The position numbers and the translations under genes are program-made. 22,932 nucleotides of DNA. It comes from VRUE01 sp035266685. Lineage in GTDB: Bacteria > Actinomycetota > Thermoleophilia > Solirubrobacterales > 70-9. Below the pieces are notes generated by a model. The model did not search any database, had not been told where the DNA came from, and saw only the letters and a program-made list of their open reading frames with translations. This document shows, one piece after another, positions 14,505 to 21,867 of this stretch; position 1 is the first letter of the stretch, and every line of letters begins with the position of its first letter. The stretch covers positions 1 through 22,932 of the forward strand of contig DATFMX010000044.1 of assembly GCA_035266685.1 (NCBI GenBank), written 5' to 3'.

Positions 14505-15290
14505 ATGGCGCTGAGGGAGCTAGCGAGCGTTGACGGGACGGTGACCCCCACCGCCGAGGCAACGGTGCCGATGAAGGACGACGGGCTCTACCGCGGCGAC
14601 GGGGCGTTCGAGGTGATCCGCCTCTACGACGGGCGGCCGTTCGCGCTGGCCGAGCATGTCGACCGGCTGCAGCGCTCGGCCGCGGCGATCGAGCTCGAGT
14701 TCGACCGCGCCGCGCTGGAGCGCGAGATCGAGGCTCTGATCGGCGAGGCCGGCGGGCCGGACGGGCAGCTGCGGCTGATCGTCACCCGCGGCGGTCGCCG
14801 GATCGCCGCGATCGAGCCGCTCCCCGCGCACGCCGAGACGCTGGCGGTCGCCACCGTCACCTACAGCCCCACGGTGATCCTCAACGGCGTCAAGTCGCTC
14901 TCCTACGCCGCCAACATGCAGGCGACCCGGCTGGCCAAGGCGCGGGGCGCCGATGAGGCGGTGCTCGTGCAGCCCGACGGCACCGTGCTCGAGCCGCCGA
15001 CCTCCTCGATCTTCTGGGTCTCGGCCGAGGGCGGCCTACGCACGCCGGCGCTCGAGCTCGGGGTGCTCGAGTCGATCACCCGCGACCGCCTGGTCAAGGC
15101 GCTGCATGTCGAGGTCGGCGCCTGGCAGGTCGACGATCTGCGCGGCGCCCACGAGGCCTTCCTCGCCTCGACCACGCGCGAGATCCAGGCCGTCGCCGCG
15201 ATCGACGGGCGCGCGCTGCCCGAGGCCCCGGGCCCGCGCACCCGCGAGGCCCAGGCGGCCTTCGCCGCGACCCTCGAGCGAGAGCTTTGA
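14505..15290 (+). CDS. Aminotransferase class IV
   Basis: A 261-residue PLP enzyme of fold type IV. The PLP-binding lysine is Lys130 in ILNGVKSLSYAANMQATRLA, and Glu163 in TVLEPPTSSIFWV contacts the pyridine nitrogen. The TPALELGVLESITRD segment is the conserved phosphate-binding region. The family includes branched-chain aminotransferase, D-alanine aminotransferase and aminodeoxychorismate lyase (PabC). The short length, under 300 residues, fits PabC or D-amino-acid types better than IlvE. It is 17 bp after the thiolase and 39 bp before the acyl-CoA dehydrogenase, so its presence in a beta-oxidation cluster is unusual. Confidence 0.88.
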   Translation: MALRELASVDGTVTPTAEATVPMKDDGLYRGDGAFEVIRLYDGRPFALAEHVDRLQRSAAAIELEFDRAALEREIEALIGEAGGPDGQLRLIVTRGGRRIAAIEPLPAHAETLAVATVTYSPTVILNGVKSLSYAANMQATRLAKARGADEAVLVQPDGTVLEPPTSSIFWVSAEGGLRTPALELGVLESITRDRLVKALHVEVGAWQVDDLRGAHEAFLASTTREIQAVAAIDGRALPEAPGPRTREAQAAFAATLEREL

Positions 15291-15329
15291 AGATGACCCG
15301 GAACAGAACGACGAGAAAGCGACGGTGAG

Positions 15330-16505
15330 ATGGACTTCCAGTTGACCGACGAGCAGCGGCTGATCTCCGAAGCGGCGCGCGAATTCGCCGACAAGGAGAT
15401 CCTCCCCCGGGTCAAAGAGAACGACCGCGCCGGCCGCTTCGACCGCGAGCTGGCGAGCAAGCTCGGCGAGGTCGGCTACCTCGGCGCGCCGGTCGCCGAG
15501 CAGTACGGCGGTCGCGGCCTCGACTACATCGGCTACGGGCTGATCGTCGAGCAGGTCGGCCGCGCCGACTCCTCCGCCCGCACGGTCGTCTCGGTGCAGA
15601 CCTCGCTCGTCGCCGGCTCGATCGAGAAGTGGGGCACCGAGGAGCAGAAGCAGAGGTGGCTGCCGCGGCTCTGCTCCGGCGAGGCGCTCGGCTGCTTCGG
15701 CCTGACCGAGCCCGACACCGGCTCCGACGCGGCCAACCTGCGCACCCGCGCGACGAAGACCAACTCCGGCTGGTCGATCAGCGGCCAGAAGATGTGGATC
15801 TCGCTCGGCAACTACTCCGAGCTGGCGCTGATCTTCGCCCAGACCGATCCCGAGAAGAAGCACCGCGGGCTCGCCTGCTTCCTCGTCCCGACCGAGAGCG
15901 AGGGCTTCACCACGCAGGAGATCCACGGCAAGCTCGGCCTGCGCTCCTCCGACACGGCCGAGCTCTCGCTCGACGCGGTCGAGGTCGGCGAGGACGCCAT
16001 GCTGGGGACGGTGGGCGACGGCTTCAAGGTGGCGATGAGCGCCCTCGACAACGGTCGCTACAGCGTCGCCGCCGGCTGCGTCGGCATCTGCGACGGCTGC
16101 GTCGACGCGTCGGTCGCCTACGCGACGGAGCGCAAGCAGTTCGGCGTGCCGCTCGCCCGCTTCCAGCTGGTGCAGGAGATGATCGCCGACATGATCGTCA
16201 AGCGCGACGCCTCGCGGATGCTGGTCTACCGCGCCGGGATGCTGAAGGACGAAGGCAAGCCGAACACGACCGAGACCTCGGTGGCGAAGCTGCACGCGAC
16301 CGAGGCGGCGGTCGAATGCGCCAACCTGGCGATCCAGGTACACGGCGGCGCCGGCTACGTCGACGACTACCCGGTCGAGCGCTACCTGCGCGACGCGCGG
16401 GTGACCACCCTCTACGAGGGCACCTCGCAGATCCAGAAGCTGATCATCGGGCGCTCCGCCACGGGGATCAACGCGATGACTCCCATGGAGGCGGGCAAGG
16501 AGTGA
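15330..16505 (+). CDS. Acyl-CoA dehydrogenase (short-chain type)
   Basis: A 391-residue FAD enzyme that oxidises acyl-CoA to trans-2-enoyl-CoA and passes electrons to ETF. The FAD/substrate motif CFGLTEPDTGSDAA is present, followed by GQKMWISLGNYSELALIFAQT. The catalytic base is Glu363 in TTLYEGTSQIQKLIIGR, the position used by short- and medium-chain enzymes. The full-length N-terminal, middle beta and C-terminal helical domains are all covered. No signal peptide. It ends in TGATG, overlapping the next start by one base. Confidence 0.95.
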   Translation: MDFQLTDEQRLISEAAREFADKEILPRVKENDRAGRFDRELASKLGEVGYLGAPVAEQYGGRGLDYIGYGLIVEQVGRADSSARTVVSVQTSLVAGSIEKWGTEEQKQRWLPRLCSGEALGCFGLTEPDTGSDAANLRTRATKTNSGWSISGQKMWISLGNYSELALIFAQTDPEKKHRGLACFLVPTESEGFTTQEIHGKLGLRSSDTAELSLDAVEVGEDAMLGTVGDGFKVAMSALDNGRYSVAAGCVGICDGCVDASVAYATERKQFGVPLARFQLVQEMIADMIVKRDASRMLVYRAGMLKDEGKPNTTETSVAKLHATEAAVECANLAIQVHGGAGYVDDYPVERYLRDARVTTLYEGTSQIQKLIIGRSATGINAMTPMEAGKE

Positions 16506-17278
16506 TGGCGGAGGAGCTGGTCGAGAGCTCGCGCGACGGACATGTCGCGCTGCTGCGGCTGAACCGGCCGGAGGCGCGCAACGCCCTCTCGCCGGAGGTC
16601 ATGGAGCGGCTGGCCGGCGAGCTCGAGCGGCTCGACCCGGACCCGGACGTCCGCTGCGTCGTCATCGCCGGCTCGGAGAAGGTCTTCGCCGCCGGCGCCG
16701 ACATCAGGGCGATGGCCGAGCGCAGCTTCGCCGAGGCGCTGCGCCACCCGGCCGCCTCCTTCTGGCGGCGGCTCGCCGCGGTCAGGACGCCGCTCGTCGC
16801 GGCGGTCTCCGGCTACGCGCTGGGCGGCGGCTGCGAGCTGGCGCTCGCCTGCGACCTGATCGTCGCCTCCGAGGCGGCCGTCTTCGGCCAGCCGGAGATC
16901 ACCCTGGGAATCATTCCGGGCGGCGGCGGCACGCAGCGCCTGGCGCGGGTGATCGGCAAGCAGCGGGCGATGGAGCTGGTGCTGACGGGGCGCCGGATCG
17001 AGGCGCGCGAGGCGCTCGAGCTGGGCCTCGTCAACAAGGTCGTCAAGTCGGACCGCTGGCTGGAGGAGGCGACGGAGCTGGCGCGCACGGTCGCCGAGCG
17101 ACCGCCGATCGCCGCTCGCCTCGCCAAGCAGGCGGTGCTGGCCGCCGAGGAGACGACGCTCTCGGCCGGCCTGGAGAACGAGCGCCGCCTCTACGAGCTG
17201 GCGATGGCGACCGAGGACCGGGTCGAGGGCATGCAGGCGTTCCTCGAGAAGCGCGAGCCGGAGTTCCGGGGGCAGTGA
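16505..17278 (+). CDS. Enoyl-CoA hydratase/isomerase (crotonase family)
   Basis: A 257-residue crotonase. Both catalytic glutamates of a true hydratase are present: Glu111 in ALGGGCELAL and Glu131 in GQPEITLGIIPGGGGTQRL. The oxyanion hole is made by FAAGADI (61-67) and Gly108. It hydrates trans-2-enoyl-CoA to L-3-hydroxyacyl-CoA. The ATG at 16505 overlaps the dehydrogenase stop (TGATG), so translation is probably coupled. GGAGG and AAGGAG precede it. Confidence 0.95.
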   Translation: MAEELVESSRDGHVALLRLNRPEARNALSPEVMERLAGELERLDPDPDVRCVVIAGSEKVFAAGADIRAMAERSFAEALRHPAASFWRRLAAVRTPLVAAVSGYALGGGCELALACDLIVASEAAVFGQPEITLGIIPGGGGTQRLARVIGKQRAMELVLTGRRIEAREALELGLVNKVVKSDRWLEEATELARTVAERPPIAARLAKQAVLAAEETTLSAGLENERRLYELAMATEDRVEGMQAFLEKREPEFRGQ

Positions 17279-17318
17279 GCGCGGAGCGAACAAGCGTGCA
17301 TATCTGGTTCTTCGCGCC

Positions 17319-18560
17319 GTGAGCGAAGCGGGAACAGTTGTGCCCGGGGTCGAGCGGGTCGGCGTCGTCGGCGCCGGCACGATGGGGGCCGGGATCGCCC
17401 AGATCGCGGCGCTGGGCGGCTACGAGACGCTCCTTCACGACCCCATGCCGGAGGCGCTGGAAACCGGCGTCGAGCGCCTGCGCGCCGCGCTCGGCAAGGG
17501 GGTGGAGCGCGGCCGTTGGAGCGAGGAGGAAGCGACCGCGGCGGCGCGGCGCATCGAGGGCGCCGGCAGCCTTGGCGACCTCTCCGAGTGCGACCTCGTG
17601 GTCGAGGCGGCGCCCGAGGAACTGGCGCTGAAGCGCGAGCTGTTCGCCGCGCTGGCCGGCGCCTGCGGCCCGCAGGCGATCCTCGCCAGCAACACCTCCT
17701 CGCTGCCGGTCAGCGCGATCGCCGCCGAGGTCCCGCACCCCGAGCGCGTCGTCGGGATGCACTTCTTCAACCCGCCGGCGCTGATGAAACTGGTCGAGGT
17801 GGTGGCGACCGAGCGCTCCGGCGAGGCGGCGCTGGAGGCGACGACGGAGGTCGGCCGGCGCATGGGGCGCACGCCGATCCGCGCCAGGGACAGTCCCGGC
17901 TTCATCGCCAACCGGCTCGCCCGCCCTTTCAGCCTCGAGTCGCTGCGGATGCTCGAGCAGGGCGTCGCCGACGCGCCGACCATCGACCGCGTCGTCCGCC
18001 TCGGCGGCGGCTTCCGCATGGGCCCGTTCGAGCTGCTCGACCTGATCGGCCTCGACGTCAACCTCAGCGTCGCCCACTCCTTCTACGCGCAGGGCGGCGA
18101 GCCGGCGCGCTGGCGCCCCAGCCCGATCCAGGAGCGGATGGTCGGCGAAGGCCTGCTCGGGCGCAAGACCGGCCGCGGCTTCTACAGCTATGAAGACACG
18201 CCTCAAGCCGCTTCCGGTGCGCCTTTCGTACCCCAGCAGTACGAAAAGCGCACTGGAGCAGAGGTGGCGGAGCCGACGCTCGACCCGGCCGAGCTGGCGA
18301 AGATCGACCCGGCGGCCGAGGCGATCCTCCCCCGCCTCCTCGCCCAGATCGCCAACGAGGCGGCCTTCGCGCTGGAAGAGGATGTCGGCTCGCCCGCGGA
18401 CATGGACACGGCGATGCGGCTCGGCTTCAACTGGCCGCGCGGCCCGCTGGAGCTGACGGAGACGATCGGCCGCGAGCGCGCCGCCGAGCTGCTGGCCGAG
18501 CTGCGGGCCGAGCACGGCGACGCCTACGCCCCCGCCCCGAGCCTCGCCGCGGCGTCGTGA
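17319..18560 (+). CDS. 3-hydroxyacyl-CoA dehydrogenase
   Basis: A 413-residue NAD-dependent dehydrogenase that turns L-3-hydroxyacyl-CoA to 3-ketoacyl-CoA. The Rossmann motif is GAGTMG (18-23). The catalytic His148 and its partner Glu160 lie in MHFFNPPALMKLVEV, with Asn198 in DSPGFIANR. A second copy of the C-terminal domain follows (about 325-400), separated by a linker (about 287-320) whose codons are less GC-rich than the rest. The doubled C-terminal domain resembles PaaH/phenylacetate-type and related enzymes. GTG at 17319 was taken; GTG at 17340 (MPGVERVGVVGAG) is an equally possible start. Its stop overlaps the next GTG (GTGA). Confidence 0.94.
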   Translation: MSEAGTVVPGVERVGVVGAGTMGAGIAQIAALGGYETLLHDPMPEALETGVERLRAALGKGVERGRWSEEEATAAARRIEGAGSLGDLSECDLVVEAAPEELALKRELFAALAGACGPQAILASNTSSLPVSAIAAEVPHPERVVGMHFFNPPALMKLVEVVATERSGEAALEATTEVGRRMGRTPIRARDSPGFIANRLARPFSLESLRMLEQGVADAPTIDRVVRLGGGFRMGPFELLDLIGLDVNLSVAHSFYAQGGEPARWRPSPIQERMVGEGLLGRKTGRGFYSYEDTPQAASGAPFVPQQYEKRTGAEVAEPTLDPAELAKIDPAAEAILPRLLAQIANEAAFALEEDVGSPADMDTAMRLGFNWPRGPLELTETIGRERAAELLAELRAEHGDAYAPAPSLAAAS

Positions 18561-20383
18561 GCGGGCGCGACCTCGAAGAGGCGCGGCGCGGGCTCGTCGC
18601 CCCCTTCGACCCTCCCGTGGTCGAGGACGAGGACGGCCGCACCATCTGGGACCTGCGCCCCTACGGGTTCCTCGACGGCGAGCCGCCCGCGAGCGCCGAC
18701 CCGAACCTCTGGCGCCAGGCGCAGCTGATGCGGATCGCCGGGCTCTTCGAGCTGGCGCCCGGCCTCTTCCAGCTGCGCGGCTTCGACCTCTCGAACATGC
18801 ACATCGTCGAGGGCGAGCGGGGGATCGTCGTGATCGACCCGCTGATCTCGGTCGAGACCGCGGCGGCGGCGCTCGCCCTCTACCGCGAGCAGCGCGGCGA
18901 CCGTCCCGTCACCGGCCTGATCTACACCCACAGCCATGTCGACCACTTCGGCGGCGCCCGCGGCGTCGTCACGCCCGAGCAGGTCGAGTCGGGCGAGGTG
19001 CCGGTGCTCGCGCCGGTCGGCTTCCTCCACCACGCGGTCAGCGAGAACGTCTTCGCCGGCGTCGCGATGGGCCGCCGCGCCGGCTACATGTACGGGGCGC
19101 TGCTGCCGCGCGGTCCCGAGGGCCAGCTCGGCGCCGGGCTCGGCCAGACGACCTCGCTGGGGACGATCACGCTGATCCCGCCGACGGTCGAGATCGCCGC
19201 GACCGGCCAGACGGAGACCGTCGACGGCGTGCGGATGACCTTCCAGCTCACCCCCGGCAGCGAGGCGCCGGCCGAGATGAACATCCACTTCCCCGAGACG
19301 CGGGCGCTGTGCGCCGCCGACAACGTCGCCCGCTCGATGCACAACATCCTCACCCCGCGCGGCGCGCTGGTCCGCGACCCGCGCGTCTGGGCGAACTACC
19401 TCGACGAGGCGATCGAGCTCTTCGCCGACGACTCGGAGGTGCTGTTCAGCGGCCACCACTGGCCCTGCTGGGGCCAGGAGCGGATCGTCGAGCTGCTGGA
19501 GAAGCAGCGCGACCTCTACGCCTACCTGCACGACCAGACCCTGCGGCTGCTCAACAAGGGCTACACCGGCACCGAGATCGCCGAGCTGATCGAGCTTCCG
19601 CCGAGCCTCGCCGAGGAGTGGCACTGCCGCGAGTTCTACGGCTCGGTCAGCCACAACGTCAAGGCGATCTACCAGCGCTACATGGGCTGGTTCGACGGCA
19701 ACCCGGCGAGCCTCTGGCAGCACCCGCCGCGCGAGGCGGCGCGCCGCTACGTCGAGGCGATCGGAGGGCTCGACGCGGTGCTGGAGCAGGGCCGCGAGGC
19801 GCTCGCGGCGGGCGACCTGCGCTGGGCGGCGGAGTTGCTCAACCACGCCGTCTTCGCCGATCCCGAGAACGAGGCGGCGCGCGAGCTGCAGGCCGAGGCG
19901 CTGGAGCGCCTCGCCTTCGGCGCCGAAAACGCGACCTGGCGCAACTTCTTCCTGACGGGGGCCAAGGAGCTGCGCGAGGGGATCGGCGGCACGCCGACGC
20001 CGGCCGCGCCGCGCGACATCGTCGCCAACCTCTCGGTCGCCCAACTGCTCGACGCGATGGCGATCCGGGTCGACGGGCCGCGCGCGGCCGAGGCCGACCT
20101 GCGGATCGACTGGGCGATCTCCGACCCCGATGAGGTACACGCGCTGACCGTGCGCAACGGCGTCCTCCGCCATCGCCTGGGACGGCACGAGCCCGCGGCC
20201 GAAGCGACCCTGGCGATCGACCGCGCAGCGCTGACCGAGCTGCTGCTCAAAACCGCCGACGTCGCTGAGCTGGCGTCCAACGGCCGCCTGCGGGTGGAAG
20301 GCGACGGCGAGCGGATCGGCGAGCTGCTCGGCCTGCTCGACGAGCCCGACCCGCGCTTCCCGATCGTCACCCCGCGCCCGTAG
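18557..20383 (+). CDS. Alkylsulfatase-family metallo-beta-lactamase-fold hydrolase
   Basis: A 608-residue protein resembling SdsA1-type linear primary alkylsulfatases, which hydrolyse alkyl sulfates such as dodecyl sulfate to fatty alcohol and sulfate. The metal site THSHVDHFGG has His125, His127, Asp129 and His130. TPGSEAPAEMNIHFPE (232-247) gives the acidic ligands, and FSGHHWPCWG holds His300/His301. The helical dimerisation domain (about 310-480) and a C-terminal SCP2-like domain (about 490-608) are both present. No signal peptide is seen, unlike secreted SdsA1, so the substrate would be cleaved in the cytoplasm. GTG overlaps the dehydrogenase stop by 4 bp, implying coupled translation with beta-oxidation. 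Confidence 0.9.
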   Translation: MSGRDLEEARRGLVAPFDPPVVEDEDGRTIWDLRPYGFLDGEPPASADPNLWRQAQLMRIAGLFELAPGLFQLRGFDLSNMHIVEGERGIVVIDPLISVETAAAALALYREQRGDRPVTGLIYTHSHVDHFGGARGVVTPEQVESGEVPVLAPVGFLHHAVSENVFAGVAMGRRAGYMYGALLPRGPEGQLGAGLGQTTSLGTITLIPPTVEIAATGQTETVDGVRMTFQLTPGSEAPAEMNIHFPETRALCAADNVARSMHNILTPRGALVRDPRVWANYLDEAIELFADDSEVLFSGHHWPCWGQERIVELLEKQRDLYAYLHDQTLRLLNKGYTGTEIAELIELPPSLAEEWHCREFYGSVSHNVKAIYQRYMGWFDGNPASLWQHPPREAARRYVEAIGGLDAVLEQGREALAAGDLRWAAELLNHAVFADPENEAARELQAEALERLAFGAENATWRNFFLTGAKELREGIGGTPTPAAPRDIVANLSVAQLLDAMAIRVDGPRAAEADLRIDWAISDPDEVHALTVRNGVLRHRLGRHEPAAEATLAIDRAALTELLLKTADVAELASNGRLRVEGDGERIGELLGLLDEPDPRFPIVTPRP

Positions 20384-20385
20384 GG

Positions 20386-20401
20386 CTCAGCCGCGACTGA
20401 G
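20386..20401. terminator. Candidate hairpin between convergent genes
   Basis: CTCAG (20386-20390), loop CCGCGA, CTGAG (20397-20401) forms a perfect 5-bp stem. One arm contains the TGA stop of the zinc-finger gene. It recalls the hairpin at 11667-11684 in having a CTGAG/CTCAG stem and a 6-nt loop. There is no T tract. Confidence 0.3.
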
Positions 20402-20662
20402 GCGGAACATCGCCTCGTCGACGTAGCACCAGGTCCAGTCCTCACCGGGCTCGACCGAGCGGATCAGCGGGTGCCCGCTCTCGTGGCTATGCGCCGTCGC
20501 GTGCTTGCCCTCGGAGTTGTCGCAGCAGCCGATGCGGCCGCACTCCTGGCACATCCGCAGGTGGACCCAGGTCATCCCCAGCCTCAGGCATTCCTCGCAC
20601 CCCTCGATCTCGGCCGGCGGGTCGAAGTACTGGACCGAGTCGATGTGCGTGCAGGTCGGCAC
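20387..20662 (-). CDS. UBP-type zinc finger domain protein
   Basis: A 91-residue protein that is one UBP-type zinc finger, the fold that in eukaryotes binds free ubiquitin C-termini. Bacterial stand-alone members have no known partner. The ligand pattern is complete: CTH near the N-terminus, GCEECL, WVHLRMCQECGRIGCC, then KHATAHSHESGHP and WTWCYVDE. GTG at 20662 (MPTCTH) is preferred because a TAAGGT hexamer lies 7 nt before it. The upstream GTG at 20668 would sit 1 nt from that hexamer. The stop is 3 bp from that of the convergent alkylsulfatase. Confidence 0.85.
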   Translation of the reverse strand: MPTCTHIDSVQYFDPPAEIEGCEECLRLGMTWVHLRMCQECGRIGCCDNSEGKHATAHSHESGHPLIRSVEPGEDWTWCYVDEAMFRLSRG

Positions 20663-20669
20663 TCCCACG

Positions 20670-20675
20670 ACCTTA
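20670..20675 (-). promoter_or_regulatory. -10 element of the UBP zinc-finger gene
   Basis: TAAGGT on the minus strand lies 7 nt before the GTG at 20662. It fits leaderless initiation and decides between two in-frame GTG codons. Confidence 0.45.
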
Positions 20676-20767
20676 GATCATGAGCGCGCCAACCCGCAAA
20701 TCTCAGACATTCGTCTATCATGACAAAGAGTTACACTTTCGTGAACCATACGTCACACCTTTCTCCC

Positions 20768-20773
20768 TATGGT
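20768..20773 (+). promoter_or_regulatory. Leaderless-type -10 element of the coiled-coil gene
   Basis: TATGGT lies 6 nt before the ATG at 20780, the same hexamer and spacing as at the monooxygenase gene. The upstream 100 bp is less GC-rich than the rest of the window. Confidence 0.5.
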
Positions 20774-20779
20774 GGGGGC

Positions 20780-21328
20780 ATGGAGGCAATGGCACGCCAG
20801 AGCTGGACAGATGACCGCATCGACGAGCGCTTCGACCGAGTCGAAGGGCAGATCTCCGATTTCCGTATCGAGACGCGGACCGAGATCAAAGAGCTGCGCG
20901 GCGAGATCAAAGCGCAGGGCAGCGAGCTGCGCGACGAGATCAAGGCACAGGGGGATGAGCTGCGCGGCGAGATCAAGGCGCAGGGCGATGAGCTGCGCGG
21001 CGAGATCAAGGCGCAGGGGGATGAACTGCGCGCGGGAATCAAAGAACAGGGCAGCGAACTCCGAGCGGAGATCGCTGCCGCGCAAGCGGGCCTGCGCCAG
21101 GAGATAGCCGGGGTCGAAGCACGGATTCGCTCCCAGGCGAACGAGCATTGGGCGAGGACTGGCGAAGAGTTCTCCAGGGTGTACGACGGATTCGACAGCA
21201 TGCACGAGAACTTCCGACAGATAAACCGCGAGATGATCGCGCTGCACCGCACGCTGAGCCGGGTTGGCTGGTCGCTTGGATTCGCCATGGTTGCCGCGAT
21301 GGTCAGCTTGCTGATCTCGTACCACTGA
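20780..21328 (+). CDS. Tail-anchored coiled-coil protein with 11-residue repeats
   Basis: I do not recognise a family. The 182-residue product from the ATG at 20780 is almost entirely coiled coil. Residues 42-96 are five near-identical 11-residue repeats of the form EIKAQGDELRG, and two looser copies follow (EIAAAQAGLRQ, EIAGVEARIRS). Eleven-residue periodicity is typical of straight or slightly right-handed coiled coils. A single hydrophobic segment at 163-180 near the C-terminus would anchor it with the rod in the cytoplasm. The frame is open 20 codons upstream, but a TATGGT hexamer 6 nt before 20780 supports this start; ATG at 20789 is a second option. Similar DUF1640- or apolipoprotein-like coiled-coil proteins exist, but no function is implied. 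Confidence 0.75.
   Translation: MEAMARQSWTDDRIDERFDRVEGQISDFRIETRTEIKELRGEIKAQGSELRDEIKAQGDELRGEIKAQGDELRGEIKAQGDELRAGIKEQGSELRAEIAAAQAGLRQEIAGVEARIRSQANEHWARTGEEFSRVYDGFDSMHENFRQINREMIALHRTLSRVGWSLGFAMVAAMVSLLISYH
20903..21067 (+). repeat. In-frame 33-bp tandem repeat, five copies
   Basis: Units begin at 20903, 20936, 20969, 21002 and 21035. The middle units differ by only a few synonymous changes (AAGGCACAGGGGGAT, AAGGCGCAGGGCGAT and so on). Two degenerate units extend to about 21133. Because units are a multiple of three, copy-number change would keep the frame. Confidence 0.85.
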
Positions 21329-21384
21329 CTCGCCGAGTAGGGCTGGAGCGCGGACTCGGTCGCTCATCTGCAAAGGTGAGCGGC

Positions 21385-21867
21385 ATGAACGGCGCCGATG
21401 GAGGCGGGGAGCCGATCACCCCGGAGGGGATCGCTGCCCTGCGCGAGGAAATAGAGCAGCTCGAAGGGCCTGGGCGCATCGCGATGGCGGCGCGGATCAA
21501 GGTCGCGCGCGAGGAAGGCGACCTCAAGGAGAACGCCGAGTACCACATCGCCAAGGAGGATCAGGCGCACCTCGAGACCAAGATCAAGCGCCTGCGCGAG
21601 CGCCTGCGCACCGCGGTCGTGGTCGAGACCGACGGCAACGGCGACCGCTTCGCCTTCGGCCGCACCGCCGAGGTGCTCGACGAGGAGAAAGGCGCCGTCA
21701 ACACCTGGACCCTGGTCGGCTCGACCGAGGCCGACCTCGCCGGCGGCAAGCTCTCAGCCGAGTCCCCGATCGGTCGAGCCCTGCTCGACGCCGAGCCCGG
21801 CAAGCCGGTCGAGGTCGAGACCCCCCGCGGCAGCCGCACCTTCGTGGTGCAAAAGCTCGTCGACTAA
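21385..21867 (+). CDS. greA: GreA/GreB-family transcription elongation factor
   Basis: Gre factors enter the RNA polymerase secondary channel and stimulate transcript cleavage in backtracked complexes. The 160-residue product has the N-terminal coiled-coil (about 10-80) with the tip motif REEGDLKENAEYHIAKEDQ, placing acidic residues Asp46 and Glu49 where the family needs them for Mg2+ binding. The C-terminal FKBP-like domain has TWTLVGSTEAD, SAESPIGRALL and VETPRGSRTFVV. The N-terminus MNGADGGGEP is a short extra. The ATG at 21385 has AAAGGTGAG upstream; GTG at 21376 is in frame but would use up that site. The stop overlaps that of trxB. Confidence 0.95.
   Translation: MNGADGGGEPITPEGIAALREEIEQLEGPGRIAMAARIKVAREEGDLKENAEYHIAKEDQAHLETKIKRLRERLRTAVVVETDGNGDRFAFGRTAEVLDEEKGAVNTWTLVGSTEADLAGGKLSAESPIGRALLDAEPGKPVEVETPRGSRTFVVQKLVD

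Noticed and set aside
20903..21067. 33-bp repeats as a CRISPR array
   Set aside because: The units are contiguous with no unique spacers and stay in frame within a coding sequence.
21346..21365. GAGCG/CGCTC hairpin between the coiled-coil gene and greA
   Set aside because: Five base pairs with a 10-nt loop and no T tract is too weak to call a terminator.
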